Shown here piece by piece: positions 9,475 through 18,393 of a DNA stretch of 39,976 bases. Every line of letters starts with the position of its first letter. Position 1 is the first letter of the stretch. Made by a program: the position numbers and the translations under genes. The DNA is from Bradyrhizobium macuxiense (lineage in GTDB: Bacteria; Pseudomonadota; Alphaproteobacteria; Rhizobiales; Xanthobacteraceae): contig NZ_LNCU01000077.1 in NCBI RefSeq assembly GCF_001542415.1, positions 13,393 through 53,368 of the forward strand. Reading direction: 5' to 3'. The notes beneath the pieces were generated by a model. It was not told where the DNA came from, did no database searches, and saw only the letters and a list, made by a program, of their open reading frames with translations.

Positions 9475-9662
9475 CGTTGGTTCCTGTCCTACGACAGGCG
9501 AAGAGGGAATGCGATAGGGCTCAAGTCGGCCCGAAGCGCAGCCGCCCCCGCGACCGTGACCGGAGAGATGCCCAAAGCCACTGATTCCCAACGGAATCGG
9601 GAAGGCGGGGATCGAAGGGCAAAGCCCTGCTCCGCAAGCCGGGAGACCTGCCAACGCAGACG
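9475..9662 (+). promoter_or_regulatory. Cobalamin (B12) riboswitch for the main cob operon
   Basis: The plus strand shows the ordered aptamer parts: a short 5' hairpin (TTCCTGTC...GACAGG), then GAGGGAATGCGATAGGG, then GCAGCCGCCCCCGCGACCG. A peripheral stem (GATTCCCAACGGAATC) follows, and the B12 box AGCCGGGAGACCTGCC is at 9637-9652. It lies about 100 bases before the first gene. Intervening RNA can form further stems: GTTCC/GGAAC at 9683-9699, CGAACC/GGTTCG at 9699-9721, and GCAGACG (9656-9662) with CGTCTGC (9720-9726). No terminator is seen, so control of translation is likely. Confidence 0.93.
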
Positions 9663-9726
9663 TTGAGACCAGCGGACGGGGTGTTCCGCGACGGGGAACG
9701 AACCTTCGATCGAACGGTTCGTCTGC

Positions 9727-9765
9727 CTCATCGCCTCCCGCTGTCAATTCAGGAAGGGCGATGAG
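9727..9765 (+). promoter_or_regulatory. Start-codon-masking hairpin (riboswitch expression platform)
   Basis: CTCATCGCC (9727-9735) pairs perfectly over nine bases with GGCGATGAG (9757-9765). The second arm contains the ATG at 9761, and the loop holds the AGGAAGG ribosome site. The hairpin directly follows the riboswitch stems, so it is the best candidate for the element that shuts translation when ligand is bound. The pairing is seen in the sequence; the role is inference. Confidence 0.6.
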
Positions 9766-10135
9766 CGTTACACTTCATGTCTGTATCACCTGCCGCGCCG
9801 GCCAGACGCTGGACGAAGGTGAGGTAAGGCCCGGCGCGCGGCTGCATGCCGCGATTCTCGATGCCGGTGTGCCTGATGGCGTCAATCTGGTTCCCGTCGA
9901 ATGCCTGTCGGCGTGCAACCAGGGTTGCTCGGTCGCGCTCAGCGCGCCGGGGCGATGGTCTTATGTCTACGGCCGCTTGTCCGAAGCCAATGCGAAGGAT
10001 GTGATTGCCGGTGCGTCCGCCTATGCGGCGGCGCCTGATGGCATCGTGCCGTGGCGCAGCCGCCCGGAGATCTTTCGCAAGCAATCGCTCGCCCGTATTC
10101 CCCCCATCGCCGTCGTGCCAGAGGCCGCAGAATGA
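9761..10135 (+). CDS. DUF1636 family putative metal-binding / ferredoxin-like protein
   Basis: A 124-residue soluble protein. Five cysteines stand out: C8 and C11 (CITC) and C48, C52 and C56 (CLSACNQGC). The arrangement resembles thioredoxin-like [2Fe-2S] ferredoxins and predicted metal-binding proteins of the DUF1636 family. It is the first gene after the cobalamin riboswitch, and its stop overlaps the cobW start (ATGA), so it is translationally coupled to cobW and cobN. This points to cobalt delivery, or electron supply for cobalt(II) reduction or for CobG (inference). The ribosome site AGGAAGG precedes the ATG. Function is not known from sequence. Confidence 0.85.
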   Translation: MSVTLHVCITCRAGQTLDEGEVRPGARLHAAILDAGVPDGVNLVPVECLSACNQGCSVALSAPGRWSYVYGRLSEANAKDVIAGASAYAAAPDGIVPWRSRPEIFRKQSLARIPPIAVVPEAAE

Positions 10136-11166
10136 ACACGCTCACCAAGGTGCCTGTCACCGTCGTCACCGGCTTTCTCGGATCGGGCAAGACGACGCTG
10201 ATCCAGCACCTGATCAGGAATGCCAACGGCAAGAAGCTCGCGGTGCTGGTGAACGAGTTCGGCAGCGAGGGCGTCGACGGGGAGATCCTGAAGTCCTGCG
10301 CCCACGACAATTGCCCGAGCGAGAACATCGTCGAGCTCGCCAATGGCTGCATCTGCTGCACCGTCGCCGACGATTTCATCCCGGCGATGGAGCAGTTGCT
10401 CGCGCGCCGCGTGAAGCCCGACCACATCGTGATCGAGACATCGGGGCTCGCTTTGCCGAAGCCGCTATTGAAGGCGTTCGACTGGCCGGAGATCCGCTCG
10501 CGCATCACGGTCGACGGCGTGATCGCGCTTGCCGATGCGGAAGCCGTTGCCGCCGGCCGCTTTGCGCCGGATCCCGCCGCCGTCGACGCGCAGCGGGCGG
10601 CAGACGACAGCCTCGACCACGAGACGCCGCTGTCGGAAGTGTTCGAGGACCAGATCGCTTGCGCGGACATCGTGCTGTTGACCAAAGCCGATCTGGCCGG
10701 CTCCGAAGGGATTGAGGCCGCCAAAGTGGTGATCGCGGCCGAGATGCCGCGAGAGGTGCCGATGTTGCCTGTCGTGGATGGCGCGATCGATGCTCGCGTC
10801 ATCCTGGGCCTCGAGGCCGCCGCCGAAGACGACCTCGCGGCGCGTCCGTCTCACCACGACGGCGAGAACGAGCACGAACACAATGATTTCAATTCCGTGG
10901 TGATCGACCTCCCGGAAATCGCCGACGTCGATACGCTCATCGCATCGATCAAGGGACTGGCGCGCGAGCAGAACGTGCTGCGCGCGAAGGGCTATATCGC
11001 GATCGAAGGCAAGCCGATGCGCCTGCTGGTGCAATCGGTCGGCGAGCGGGTGAGGCACCAGTTCGACATGCCCTGGGGCGTGCGGCCGCGGCAGTCCAAG
11101 CTGGTCGTGATCGGCGAGCACGGCGATATCGATGAGGCCGCCATCCGGGCGCGACTTGGTGTCTGA
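10132..11166 (+). CDS. cobW: CobW, G3E-family GTPase metallochaperone
   Basis: A 344-residue COG0523 protein thought to deliver cobalt for insertion by the CobNST chelatase. The P-loop TGFLGSGKTT is at 13-22. The metal site CICC (residues 73-76 in ELANGCICCTV) is intact. ETSGLALPKP, the TKADL guanine-specificity motif and a His-rich insert (SHHDGENEHEH, about 237-247) are present. The C-terminal CobW domain includes RLLVQSVGERVRHQFDMPWG. The frame also opens at 10051, but the ATG at 10132 overlaps the DUF1636 stop as ATGA and has GAGG upstream. cobN starts at the stop codon (TGATG), consistent with chaperone and chelatase acting together. Confidence 0.95.
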   Translation: MNTLTKVPVTVVTGFLGSGKTTLIQHLIRNANGKKLAVLVNEFGSEGVDGEILKSCAHDNCPSENIVELANGCICCTVADDFIPAMEQLLARRVKPDHIVIETSGLALPKPLLKAFDWPEIRSRITVDGVIALADAEAVAAGRFAPDPAAVDAQRAADDSLDHETPLSEVFEDQIACADIVLLTKADLAGSEGIEAAKVVIAAEMPREVPMLPVVDGAIDARVILGLEAAAEDDLAARPSHHDGENEHEHNDFNSVVIDLPEIADVDTLIASIKGLAREQNVLRAKGYIAIEGKPMRLLVQSVGERVRHQFDMPWGVRPRQSKLVVIGEHGDIDEAAIRARLGV

Positions 11167-14100
11167 TGCACGTCGTCTTCCGCGAGAGCCGCGGTCTTGA
11201 GGAGACCGCGACACCAAGGGATCTCGGCCAGGACCCGGCCGACCTCGTGGTGCTCTCGTTTTCGGACAGCGATCTTGCAGCGTTTGCATTCGGCTGGCGG
11301 CGCGGCCGCGGATCGCTGCCGTCGCTGCGGCTCGCCAATCTGGCGGAGCTGCGCCATCCGCTGTCGGTCGACACCTATATCGAACGGACGTTGTCGCAGG
11401 CGCGCGGCATCCTCGTGCGCCTGATCGGCGGCGAACCCTATTGGTCCTATGGGCTGGCCGCGCTGCACCGCCTGGCGAAAGAGCGCAACATCGCATTTGC
11501 GGTGTTGCCGGCAGACGGCCGCGATGACCTGCGGCTCGATGAATTCTCAACCCTGCCGGTTTCCACACTGCGCAGGCTCAAGGTGCTCTGCGACAAGGGC
11601 GGTCCGGTCGCGGCGCAGGCCGTGATCGCACAGCTGGCGCTGGCGTCGGGTCTCTATGCCGGACCTGTCGCCGGCGAGATCGATCTTCCAGAGATTGGTT
11701 TCTACGATCCCGGACTCGGCGTCATCGCGACGCCGCCGATGCCTGGCAATCGCCCGCGGGCGCTGGTGACGTTCTATCGCGCCTATCTCGCGGCAGGTGA
11801 CATGGTGCCGGTCGACGCGCTGATCGGCGCGTTGCGACAGGAGGGCTTCGATGCTTACGGCGTATTCATCACCTCACTAAAGGCAACCGGCGTCGCCGAC
11901 TGGATGCGCGCTCAGTTCGCGCAATGTGCGCCCGCCGCCATCGTCAATGCGACCGCCTTCTCTGCGATCGGCGACGACGGCACGACGCCGTTCGATTCCG
12001 TATCGTGCCCGGTCTTCCAGGTCGCCTTGTCGACCGCACAGCGCGACGATTGGGCGGAATCGCTTCGCGGTCTTTCACCCGGCGATCTGGCGATGCACGT
12101 GGTATTGCCGGAGGTCGACGGCCGCTTGTTTGCAGGCGTCGTGAGTTTCAAGTCGCCCGGTGAGCGCGATCCAGATCTGCAATTTGCGCACCTGGCGCAC
12201 CGGCCTGACGAGGAACGCGTCGCGGCGGTCGCTGCGCGCGTGGCGGCGTGGCACCGGCTTGCGACCAAGCCGACGCACGCGAAGCGGCTCGCGATCGTGC
12301 TCTCGAACTATCCTGGCCGTCCCCACCAGATCGCGCATGCCGTCGGGCTCGATGCCCTCGCTTCGGTCGACGCGCTACTGACTGATCTCGCGACGGCCGG
12401 CTTCGACGTCGCGATCATGGACTCGCTCGGCGACACTCCGTTGCGGCAGAAATTGACCTGGAGCGTCGCCGACTATCGCACGGCGCTGTCCGCCCTTCCC
12501 AATCAGCTTCAGGACGACCTTGCGCGCGCCTGGGGCACGCCGGAGGATGATCCCGATTGCCGCGGCGGCGCATTTCATTTCGCCGCGATCCAGTGCGGCA
12601 GGTCCGTGGTCGCCGTTCAGCCGGAGCGCGGTGACATCGGCCATCGCGACGCCGACTATCACGATCTCTCCCGCACGCCCCGCCACGCCTATGTCGCGTT
12701 CTACCTCTGGCTCAGGCAGCAGAGTATCGACGCCGTCGTGCACATGGGCGCGCATGGCACCCTCGAATGGCTGCCCGGCAAATCGGTCGCGCTGTCGTCC
12801 TCCTGCTGGCCGGAAGCATTGATCGGCGATCTGCCGGTGATCTATCCCTTCATCGTCAATGACCCCGGCGAAGCCGCGCAGGCCAAGCGCCGGATCGGCG
12901 CCGTCACGATCGGCCATCTGCCTCCGCCGCTGGCTAACGCCGCACTGCCGGAGAGCCTGCGCCGTCTCGAACAATTGCTTGACGAATATTCCACCGCCGA
13001 CGGCCTCGATCCCGCGCGGCGCCAGCGCCTGATTGCGGCGATCCGGGATGAAGCCCGTATCGCGGGGCTGGAAGAGGATCTGGGTCTCGCCGGATCGGTC
13101 TCGGCTGCCGAGGCCATTCCGCAGATCGACCGCTTCGTCTGCGATCTCAAGGAAAGCCAGTTCGGCGACGGCCTGCATGTATTCGGCCAGGGCGCCTGTG
13201 GCGAGGCGGAGATGCAGGCGCTGCGCGCTGCCCTCTCCGGTCAGCGTGTCGCGCCCGGTCCGTCAGGTTCGCCCTATCGCGGTCGCCGCGACGTGCTGCC
13301 GACCGGACGCAATCTGTTCGCGGTCGATCCGCGCGCCGTGCCAACGCCATCTGCGCATGCGCAAGGCGTCAAGCTTGCCGAGGAGCTGCTGCGCCGTCAC
13401 CTGCAGGACCACGGCGACTGGCCGAAAGGGCTCGTCATCGATCTCTGGGGATCATCGACGATGCGCACCGCCGGCGAGGATTTCGCGATGGCCCTACATC
13501 TCGCGGGCGTCGCGCCGCGCTGGGATCACGCGTCGGGCCGCGTGACCGGTTATGACATCATCGCGCCGGCAGAGCTCGGCCGCCCGCGCATCGATGTCAC
13601 GCTCCGCGTGTCGGGACTGTTCCGCGACGTATTTTCCGGCCTGGCCCAGTTGTTCGAAGCCGCGGCCGAGGCGCTGTCCGAACGCGACGAAGAAGGTGAC
13701 GAAAATCCCTACACGCAGCGCGTAGCGCGCGTGTTCGGACCCCGTCCCGGACAATATGGCGTCGGCGCCGGCGCGACGCCGGATGTCTTCACGCCGGAGT
13801 CGCGCGACGCGGCCGGCGAAGCCTGGCTGTCGGCATCGTCATGGGCCTTTGCATCCGACGGCGAGATGCGGTCCGACCGCGCCGGCATCGAGGCAAGGCT
13901 TGGTTCGGCCGATGCCTTCGTCCACACCCAGGACCTGCCGGAGACCGACCTGCTGCTGGCGGCGGACTATGCCGCGCATGAGGCCGGCATCGCTGCGGCG
14001 GCTGCGCGCCTTGGCGCGAGCGCGCCATCGCTCTATCACCTCGACGCGACGCGGCCGGACCAGCCGCATGCCCGCCTGCTGACCGAGGAGATTTCGCGCG

Positions 14101-14414
14101 TGGTGCGTGCACGCGCCGCCAATCCGGCGTGGATCGCGGGCATGATGCGTCACGGCTTCCGCGGCGCGGCAGAGATCACCGCGACGCTCGAACACATGGC
14201 GGCCTTCGCCCATCTCGCTGGCGCGGTGCCGCCGCATCTGTTCGATCTCTACTATGATGCGACCTTGGGCAACAACGAGGTTCGCGCGTTCATGGAGCGT
14301 GAGAACCCGGCGGCGCTGGCGGCGATGGAAACGTGCTTCACCCGCTTGCATGAGGCATCGCTGTGGAAGACGCGGCGCAATTCGATCGCGGCCGCGCTGC
14401 GGGAGGCTTCATGA
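11166..14414 (+). CDS. cobN: Cobaltochelatase large subunit CobN
   Basis: A 1082-residue protein, shorter than the roughly 1250-1275 residues of other CobN proteins but complete at both ends. It is the substrate-binding subunit of the ATP-dependent chelatase that inserts cobalt into hydrogenobyrinic acid a,c-diamide. The signature HMGAHGTLEWLPGK (about 528-541) and surrounding PERGDIGHRDADYHDL and YPFIVNDPGEAAQAKRR are clear. DLWGSSTMRTAGEDFAMAL, SGLFRDVF and ENPYTQRVARVFGPRPGQYG follow in the C-terminal half. It shares its first base with the cobW stop and overlaps cobG by ATGA. The partner ATPase subunits CobS and CobT are not in the window. Confidence 0.95.
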   Translation: MHVVFRESRGLEETATPRDLGQDPADLVVLSFSDSDLAAFAFGWRRGRGSLPSLRLANLAELRHPLSVDTYIERTLSQARGILVRLIGGEPYWSYGLAALHRLAKERNIAFAVLPADGRDDLRLDEFSTLPVSTLRRLKVLCDKGGPVAAQAVIAQLALASGLYAGPVAGEIDLPEIGFYDPGLGVIATPPMPGNRPRALVTFYRAYLAAGDMVPVDALIGALRQEGFDAYGVFITSLKATGVADWMRAQFAQCAPAAIVNATAFSAIGDDGTTPFDSVSCPVFQVALSTAQRDDWAESLRGLSPGDLAMHVVLPEVDGRLFAGVVSFKSPGERDPDLQFAHLAHRPDEERVAAVAARVAAWHRLATKPTHAKRLAIVLSNYPGRPHQIAHAVGLDALASVDALLTDLATAGFDVAIMDSLGDTPLRQKLTWSVADYRTALSALPNQLQDDLARAWGTPEDDPDCRGGAFHFAAIQCGRSVVAVQPERGDIGHRDADYHDLSRTPRHAYVAFYLWLRQQSIDAVVHMGAHGTLEWLPGKSVALSSSCWPEALIGDLPVIYPFIVNDPGEAAQAKRRIGAVTIGHLPPPLANAALPESLRRLEQLLDEYSTADGLDPARRQRLIAAIRDEARIAGLEEDLGLAGSVSAAEAIPQIDRFVCDLKESQFGDGLHVFGQGACGEAEMQALRAALSGQRVAPGPSGSPYRGRRDVLPTGRNLFAVDPRAVPTPSAHAQGVKLAEELLRRHLQDHGDWPKGLVIDLWGSSTMRTAGEDFAMALHLAGVAPRWDHASGRVTGYDIIAPAELGRPRIDVTLRVSGLFRDVFSGLAQLFEAAAEALSERDEEGDENPYTQRVARVFGPRPGQYGVGAGATPDVFTPESRDAAGEAWLSASSWAFASDGEMRSDRAGIEARLGSADAFVHTQDLPETDLLLAADYAAHEAGIAAAAARLGASAPSLYHLDATRPDQPHARLLTEEISRVVRARAANPAWIAGMMRHGFRGAAEITATLEHMAAFAHLAGAVPPHLFDLYYDATLGNNEVRAFMERENPAALAAMETCFTRLHEASLWKTRRNSIAAALREAS

Positions 14415-15574
14415 GCACAGTTGCGGTCAGGGGCTGGTGTCCCGGCGCGCTGCGGCCGATGCAGTCGGGCGACGGGCTTGTGGTGCGGATCCGCCCGCGT
14501 GGCGGGCGGCTGGACGCTGCGCAGGCGGCCGGAATAGCCGAACTGGCTGGGCGGCATGGCAACGGGCTGATCGATCTGACCAGTCGCGCCAACCTTCAGA
14601 TTCGCGGCGTCAGCGATGACAGCCACCTGCCTTTGATCGATGGGCTCGCGCGTCTTGGATTGCTCGATCCGGATTCCGAGAGCGAAGCGCGGCGCAACAT
14701 TCTGGTGACGCCGTTCTGGTCCGCGGGTGACGATACGCCGTCTCTTGCGTCCGAGCTAGAGCTCGGTTTGACCAGCGCTCCGCTCAATCTTCCGACCAAG
14801 TTTGGTTTCGCCATCGACGATGGTCATGAGCGGGTACTGGCCGGGGCGTCAGCGGACGTCCGGATCGAGCGCGACTCGGCTGGCGAGCTGCTGGTGCGCG
14901 CCGATGGTGCCGACCGCGGCCGTTCCGTCACGCGGAGCGAGGCCGTGCCCGTCGCGCTCGCGCTGGCCGAATGGTTCATCGCCTCCGGCGGTGCCAAGGG
15001 CGACAGGCGGCGGATGGCACGGCATATCGCGGCCGGCGCGCGCCTGCCCGACGCGCTTCGCGGCGATGCCGAGCCGGCGCCGCGCGCGGCCGAACCGCTT
15101 CCCGGTCTTTATCCGCAAGGCGCGATGGTTGGCGTCGCGTTCGGCCAGGTGCCGCATCAGACACTCAGCCGTCTCGCCACCGCCGCACAAGCGCTTCGCC
15201 TGACGCCGTGGCGGATGCTGCTGGCGGAAGGAATGGGCGAGATGCCGCAAGATACGGACCTCATTACGCGGGCCGACGATCCGGCGCTTCGGGCGATCGC
15301 CTGCAGCGGCGCACCGCGTTGCCGTAAGGCCCACGCCGATACGCGCGCCTTGGCGTCTGTGCTCGCGCCGCATATACCGGCCGGCGCCCGGCTCCATGTC
15401 TCCGGCTGCGCCAAGGGCTGCGCGCATTCCGGTCCAGCCACGATTACACTTGTTGCAACAAACGATGGCTTTGATCTTGTCCGAAACGGCTCGACGCGAG
15501 ATGCACCTGTGATGCGCGGACTGAGCGGCGCGAGCATTGTCGCGGATCCTTCCGCATTGGCGGGAGACCGCTGA
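14411..15574 (+). CDS. cobG: Precorrin-3B synthase CobG
   Basis: A 387-residue nitrite/sulfite-reductase-like [4Fe-4S] protein. It uses oxygen to convert precorrin-3A to precorrin-3B, the step that defines the aerobic pathway. The N-terminal half-domain has WCPGALRPMQSGDGLVVR and LIDLTSRANLQIRG. The cluster ligands lie in CSGAPRC (C-x5-C) and SGCAKGCAHS (C-x3-C) near residues 297-341. The ATG at 14411 overlaps the cobN stop. A frame opening at 14363 would run back into cobN and is not needed. The TGA shares a base with the cobH start. Confidence 0.94.
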   Translation: MSTVAVRGWCPGALRPMQSGDGLVVRIRPRGGRLDAAQAAGIAELAGRHGNGLIDLTSRANLQIRGVSDDSHLPLIDGLARLGLLDPDSESEARRNILVTPFWSAGDDTPSLASELELGLTSAPLNLPTKFGFAIDDGHERVLAGASADVRIERDSAGELLVRADGADRGRSVTRSEAVPVALALAEWFIASGGAKGDRRRMARHIAAGARLPDALRGDAEPAPRAAEPLPGLYPQGAMVGVAFGQVPHQTLSRLATAAQALRLTPWRMLLAEGMGEMPQDTDLITRADDPALRAIACSGAPRCRKAHADTRALASVLAPHIPAGARLHVSGCAKGCAHSGPATITLVATNDGFDLVRNGSTRDAPVMRGLSGASIVADPSALAGDR

Positions 15575-16203
15575 TGCCGCATACCTATGAGACCGACGGC
15601 GCCGCGATCTATCGGCAATCTTTTGCCACCATCCGGTCCGAGGCGGACCTCGCCCGCTTCACGCCGGACGAGGAGCCGGTCGTCGTACGCATGATCCATG
15701 CCGCCGGCATGGTGGGACTCGAAGCCGACATCCGCTTCACGCCCGGCATGGCCATCGCCGCACGTGCCGCCTTGCAGAACGGCGCGCCGATCCTGTGCGA
15801 CGCGCGCATGGTGTCGGAGGGAATTACGCGCGCGCGCCTGCCGGCCGGTAACGCCGTGATCTGCACGCTTTGCGACCCTGCCGTTCCCGCGCTCGCGCAA
15901 TCGATGCGCAACACGCGCTCCGCGGCGGCGCTCGAGCTCTGGCGGCCGCACCTGGCCGGCGCGATCGTTGCGATCGGCAATGCGCCGACCGCCCTGTTTC
16001 ATCTTCTCAACATGCTGGAGCAGCCGGATTGCCCAAGGCCGGCGGCAATCATCGGCTGCCCGGTCGGCTTCGTCGGCGCCGCCGAATCCAAGGCAGCGTT
16101 GATGGCTGATCCGCCAGCGCCGGCGTTGACGGTCGAGGGACGTCTCGGCGGTTCGGCGATCACGGTTGCCGCCGTCAATGCACTGGCGAGCCGGAGCGAA
16201 TAG
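15574..16203 (+). CDS. cobH: Precorrin-8X methylmutase CobH
   Basis: A 209-residue enzyme that moves the C-11 methyl group to C-12, giving hydrogenobyrinic acid. The proposed catalytic His is in VVRMIHAAGMVG (H42). Other conserved parts are GAPILCDARMVSEGI, AIGNAPTALFHLL and IIGCPVGFVGAAESK. Length is normal for CobH/CbiC. GGGAG precedes the ATG, which overlaps the cobG stop by one base. cobI follows after 2 bases. Confidence 0.95.
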   Translation: MPHTYETDGAAIYRQSFATIRSEADLARFTPDEEPVVVRMIHAAGMVGLEADIRFTPGMAIAARAALQNGAPILCDARMVSEGITRARLPAGNAVICTLCDPAVPALAQSMRNTRSAAALELWRPHLAGAIVAIGNAPTALFHLLNMLEQPDCPRPAAIIGCPVGFVGAAESKAALMADPPAPALTVEGRLGGSAITVAAVNALASRSE

Positions 16204-16205
16204 CG

Positions 16206-16937
16206 ATGGGACGCATCATCTGTTGTGGCCTCGGCCCAGGCGATCCGGACCTGATGAGCGTACGCGCCGACCGCACAGTGCGCGGCGCGAAGCACGTCGC
16301 CTATTTCCGCAAGAAGGGCCATCCCGGCCAGGCCCGCCGTATCGTCGAAGGGATGCTCGCCGCTGACGTCTGCGAATATCCGATGGAATACCCGGTCACG
16401 ACCGAGATCGCGTTCGACAGCCCGGACTACGTCCGGCTGCTGGCGTCCTTCTATGACGAATGGACGGAGCGCCTTGCGCGGCTGGCGCGCGCGGTCGACA
16501 TCGTCGTGCTCTGCGAAGGCGATCCCTATTTCTACGGCTCGTTCATACACCTGCATGCGCGCTTGCAGGGCCGCCTCGAGATCGAGGTGATAGCCGGCAT
16601 TCCCGGCATGGCGGGCTGCTGGAATGCCGTCGGCCAGCCGATCGCGCTTGGAGACGACGTCACGACCGTCCTGATGGGCACGCTGCCGGAGGCGGAGCTC
16701 GAGCAGCGAATGCGCAATTCCGACGCACTGGTCATCATGAAGACCGGGCGCAATCTGACGAAGGTTCGCCGCGCACTGGCATCCGCCGGCCGTCTCAACG
16801 AAGCTTGGCTCGTCGAGCGCGGCACCATGCCGGATCAACGTGTCGCCAGACTCATGGACGTCGACGCCGCCGACTGTCCCTATTTTGCGATCGTGCTCGT
16901 GCATGGGCAGGGCCGCCGCGAGGGATCAGCGGAATGA
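16206..16937 (+). CDS. cobI: Precorrin-2 C20-methyltransferase CobI
   Basis: A 243-residue SAM-dependent tetrapyrrole methyltransferase that makes precorrin-3A. The N-terminal CGLGPGDPDLMSVRA loop, the central LCEGDPYFYGSFIHLHARL and the EVIAGIPGMAGCWNAVG motif are typical of CobI/CbiL. MKTGRNLTKVRRAL lies in the second lobe. It starts 2 bases after the cobH stop and overlaps cobJ by ATGA. Confidence 0.95.
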   Translation: MGRIICCGLGPGDPDLMSVRADRTVRGAKHVAYFRKKGHPGQARRIVEGMLAADVCEYPMEYPVTTEIAFDSPDYVRLLASFYDEWTERLARLARAVDIVVLCEGDPYFYGSFIHLHARLQGRLEIEVIAGIPGMAGCWNAVGQPIALGDDVTTVLMGTLPEAELEQRMRNSDALVIMKTGRNLTKVRRALASAGRLNEAWLVERGTMPDQRVARLMDVDAADCPYFAIVLVHGQGRREGSAE

Positions 16938-17668
16938 CCGGGACCTTGACCATCGCGGGACTGGGACCGGGCGACGAGGCTCTGATCACGCCGGAGGTCT
17001 CCGCGGCGCTTGCGGCTGCAACCGACATCGTAGGCTATGCGCCCTATGTTGCCCGCGTACGCCCGCGCGACGGGCTGACGTTGCATCCGTCCGACAACCG
17101 CGTCGAGCTGCAGCGCGCCGGCGATGCCTTACAGCTGGCATCCGAAGGACGCCACGTCGTCGTCGTGTCGTCAGGCGATCCCGGCGTGTTTGCGATGGCC
17201 TCGGCCGTGTTCGAGGCGCTGGAGGAATTTCCGCAATGGCGGGAGCTGCCCATTCGTGTTTTGCCCGGCGTGACGGCGATGCTGGCGGCGGCGGCAAGCG
17301 CCGGTGCGCCGCTTGGCCATGATTTTTGCGCGATCAATCTGTCCGACAATCTGAAGCCGTGGCCGGTGATCGAGAAACGCCTGCGGCTCGCCGCCGAAGC
17401 CGATTTCGCGATCGCGATGTATAATCCGCGTTCGGCGAGCCGCCCCGAGGGCTTTGGCCGCGCGCTGGAGATCTTGCGTGAAGCCGGTTGCGGCGAGCGC
17501 TTCGTGATCTTCGCACGTGCCGTCAGCGCACCCGATCAGCGGATCGAAACGGTCAAGCTGCACGAGGCAAGCCCCGAGATGGCCGATATGCGCACGCTCG
17601 TGATCGTCGGCAATTCAGCAACGCGCCGTGTCGGACGCTGGGTCTATGCGCCGAGGCATGCGCGATGA
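16934..17668 (+). CDS. cobJ: Precorrin-3B C17-methyltransferase CobJ
   Basis: A 244-residue SAM-dependent methyltransferase that also contracts the ring (precorrin-4 formation). Conserved parts are AGLGPGDEALITPEVSAAL, ATDIVGYAPYV, VVVSSGDPGVFAMASAV, VLPGVTAMLAAAASAGAPLG and AMYNPRSASRP. The start at 16934 overlaps the cobI stop (ATGA); the open frame upstream of this point is a shadow of cobI. Its 3' end overlaps the 3' end of the oppositely oriented cobK by 25 bases. Confidence 0.95.
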   Translation: MTGTLTIAGLGPGDEALITPEVSAALAAATDIVGYAPYVARVRPRDGLTLHPSDNRVELQRAGDALQLASEGRHVVVVSSGDPGVFAMASAVFEALEEFPQWRELPIRVLPGVTAMLAAAASAGAPLGHDFCAINLSDNLKPWPVIEKRLRLAAEADFAIAMYNPRSASRPEGFGRALEILREAGCGERFVIFARAVSAPDQRIETVKLHEASPEMADMRTLVIVGNSATRRVGRWVYAPRHAR

Positions 17669-18393
17669 CCGAGCCACTCCATGACCTCGGCCACACTTTC
17701 CACCCGCGGTCTGTCCGGAAGTTGCGGTCGCGCGATCATAATCACGGGAAGGCCGAGCATGCGGGCGGCGTCGATCTTGGCGCGCGCACCTGGCCCGCCG
17801 GAATTGCGGGCGACGATCCATGCAATGGCACGCGCCCGCATCATCTCCAGCTCGCCGGCGAGTGTGAACGGTCCGCGCGATACGATGACGTCGGCATCGG
17901 GCAATGGCAGCGCGACGTCGGGAGGATCGACGAATCGCAGCGTGTAGGCATGTTGTGGCGTCGCACTGAACGGGGCGATGTGCTGGCGGCCGATGGCGAG
18001 GAACACGCGGGCGCGGTTCTTTGGCAAAGCCGCGACGGCGGAGCTGATATCCGTGACCTCGATCCAGTTGTCGCCGTCAGCCTTCACCCAGGGCGCGCGT
18101 TCGAGCGCGATCAGCGGTGTTCCGGTTTCCGCGCACGCGGCCACAGCATTGCGGCTCATCTCCGCCGCGAACGGATGGGTCGCGTCGACCAGATGCGTGA
18201 TGCCCTCGCGGCGAAGATAGTCGGCGAGACCGCCTGCACCGCCGAAGCCGCCGATCCGGGTCGGCAGCCTCTGGCCGGCCGGCGCGCGGGTGCGACCGCC
18301 ATAGGAATAGATCGCCTGAAGCCCTGCTTGCGCGATCTCTTCGGCAAGCAGATTGGCGTCGGCTGTTCCGCCCAGAATCAGGGCGCGCGTCAT
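17644..18393 (-). CDS. cobK: Precorrin-6A reductase CobK
   Basis: A 249-residue NADPH-dependent reductase producing precorrin-6B. MTRALILGGTADANLLAEEI opens the Rossmann-like fold; RIGGFGGAGGLADYLRREG, VDATHPFAAEMSRNA and LERAPWVKADGDNW are characteristic. It is the only minus-strand gene inside the long plus-strand cob chain. The ATG at 18393 lies in the tetramer CATG, whose other strand supplies the cobL ATG at 18392, so the start codons overlap. A start ten residues further upstream (18423) is possible but would lie deeper in cobL. Any promoter must lie within cobL. Confidence 0.93.
   Translation of the reverse strand: MTRALILGGTADANLLAEEIAQAGLQAIYSYGGRTRAPAGQRLPTRIGGFGGAGGLADYLRREGITHLVDATHPFAAEMSRNAVAACAETGTPLIALERAPWVKADGDNWIEVTDISSAVAALPKNRARVFLAIGRQHIAPFSATPQHAYTLRFVDPPDVALPLPDADVIVSRGPFTLAGELEMMRARAIAWIVARNSGGPGARAKIDAARMLGLPVIMIARPQLPDRPRVESVAEVMEWLGHRACLGA

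Noticed and set aside
14363..14410. A longer cobG start
   Set aside because: The added residues are a frame shadow of the cobN end; the ATGA overlap at 14411 fits the rest of the operon.
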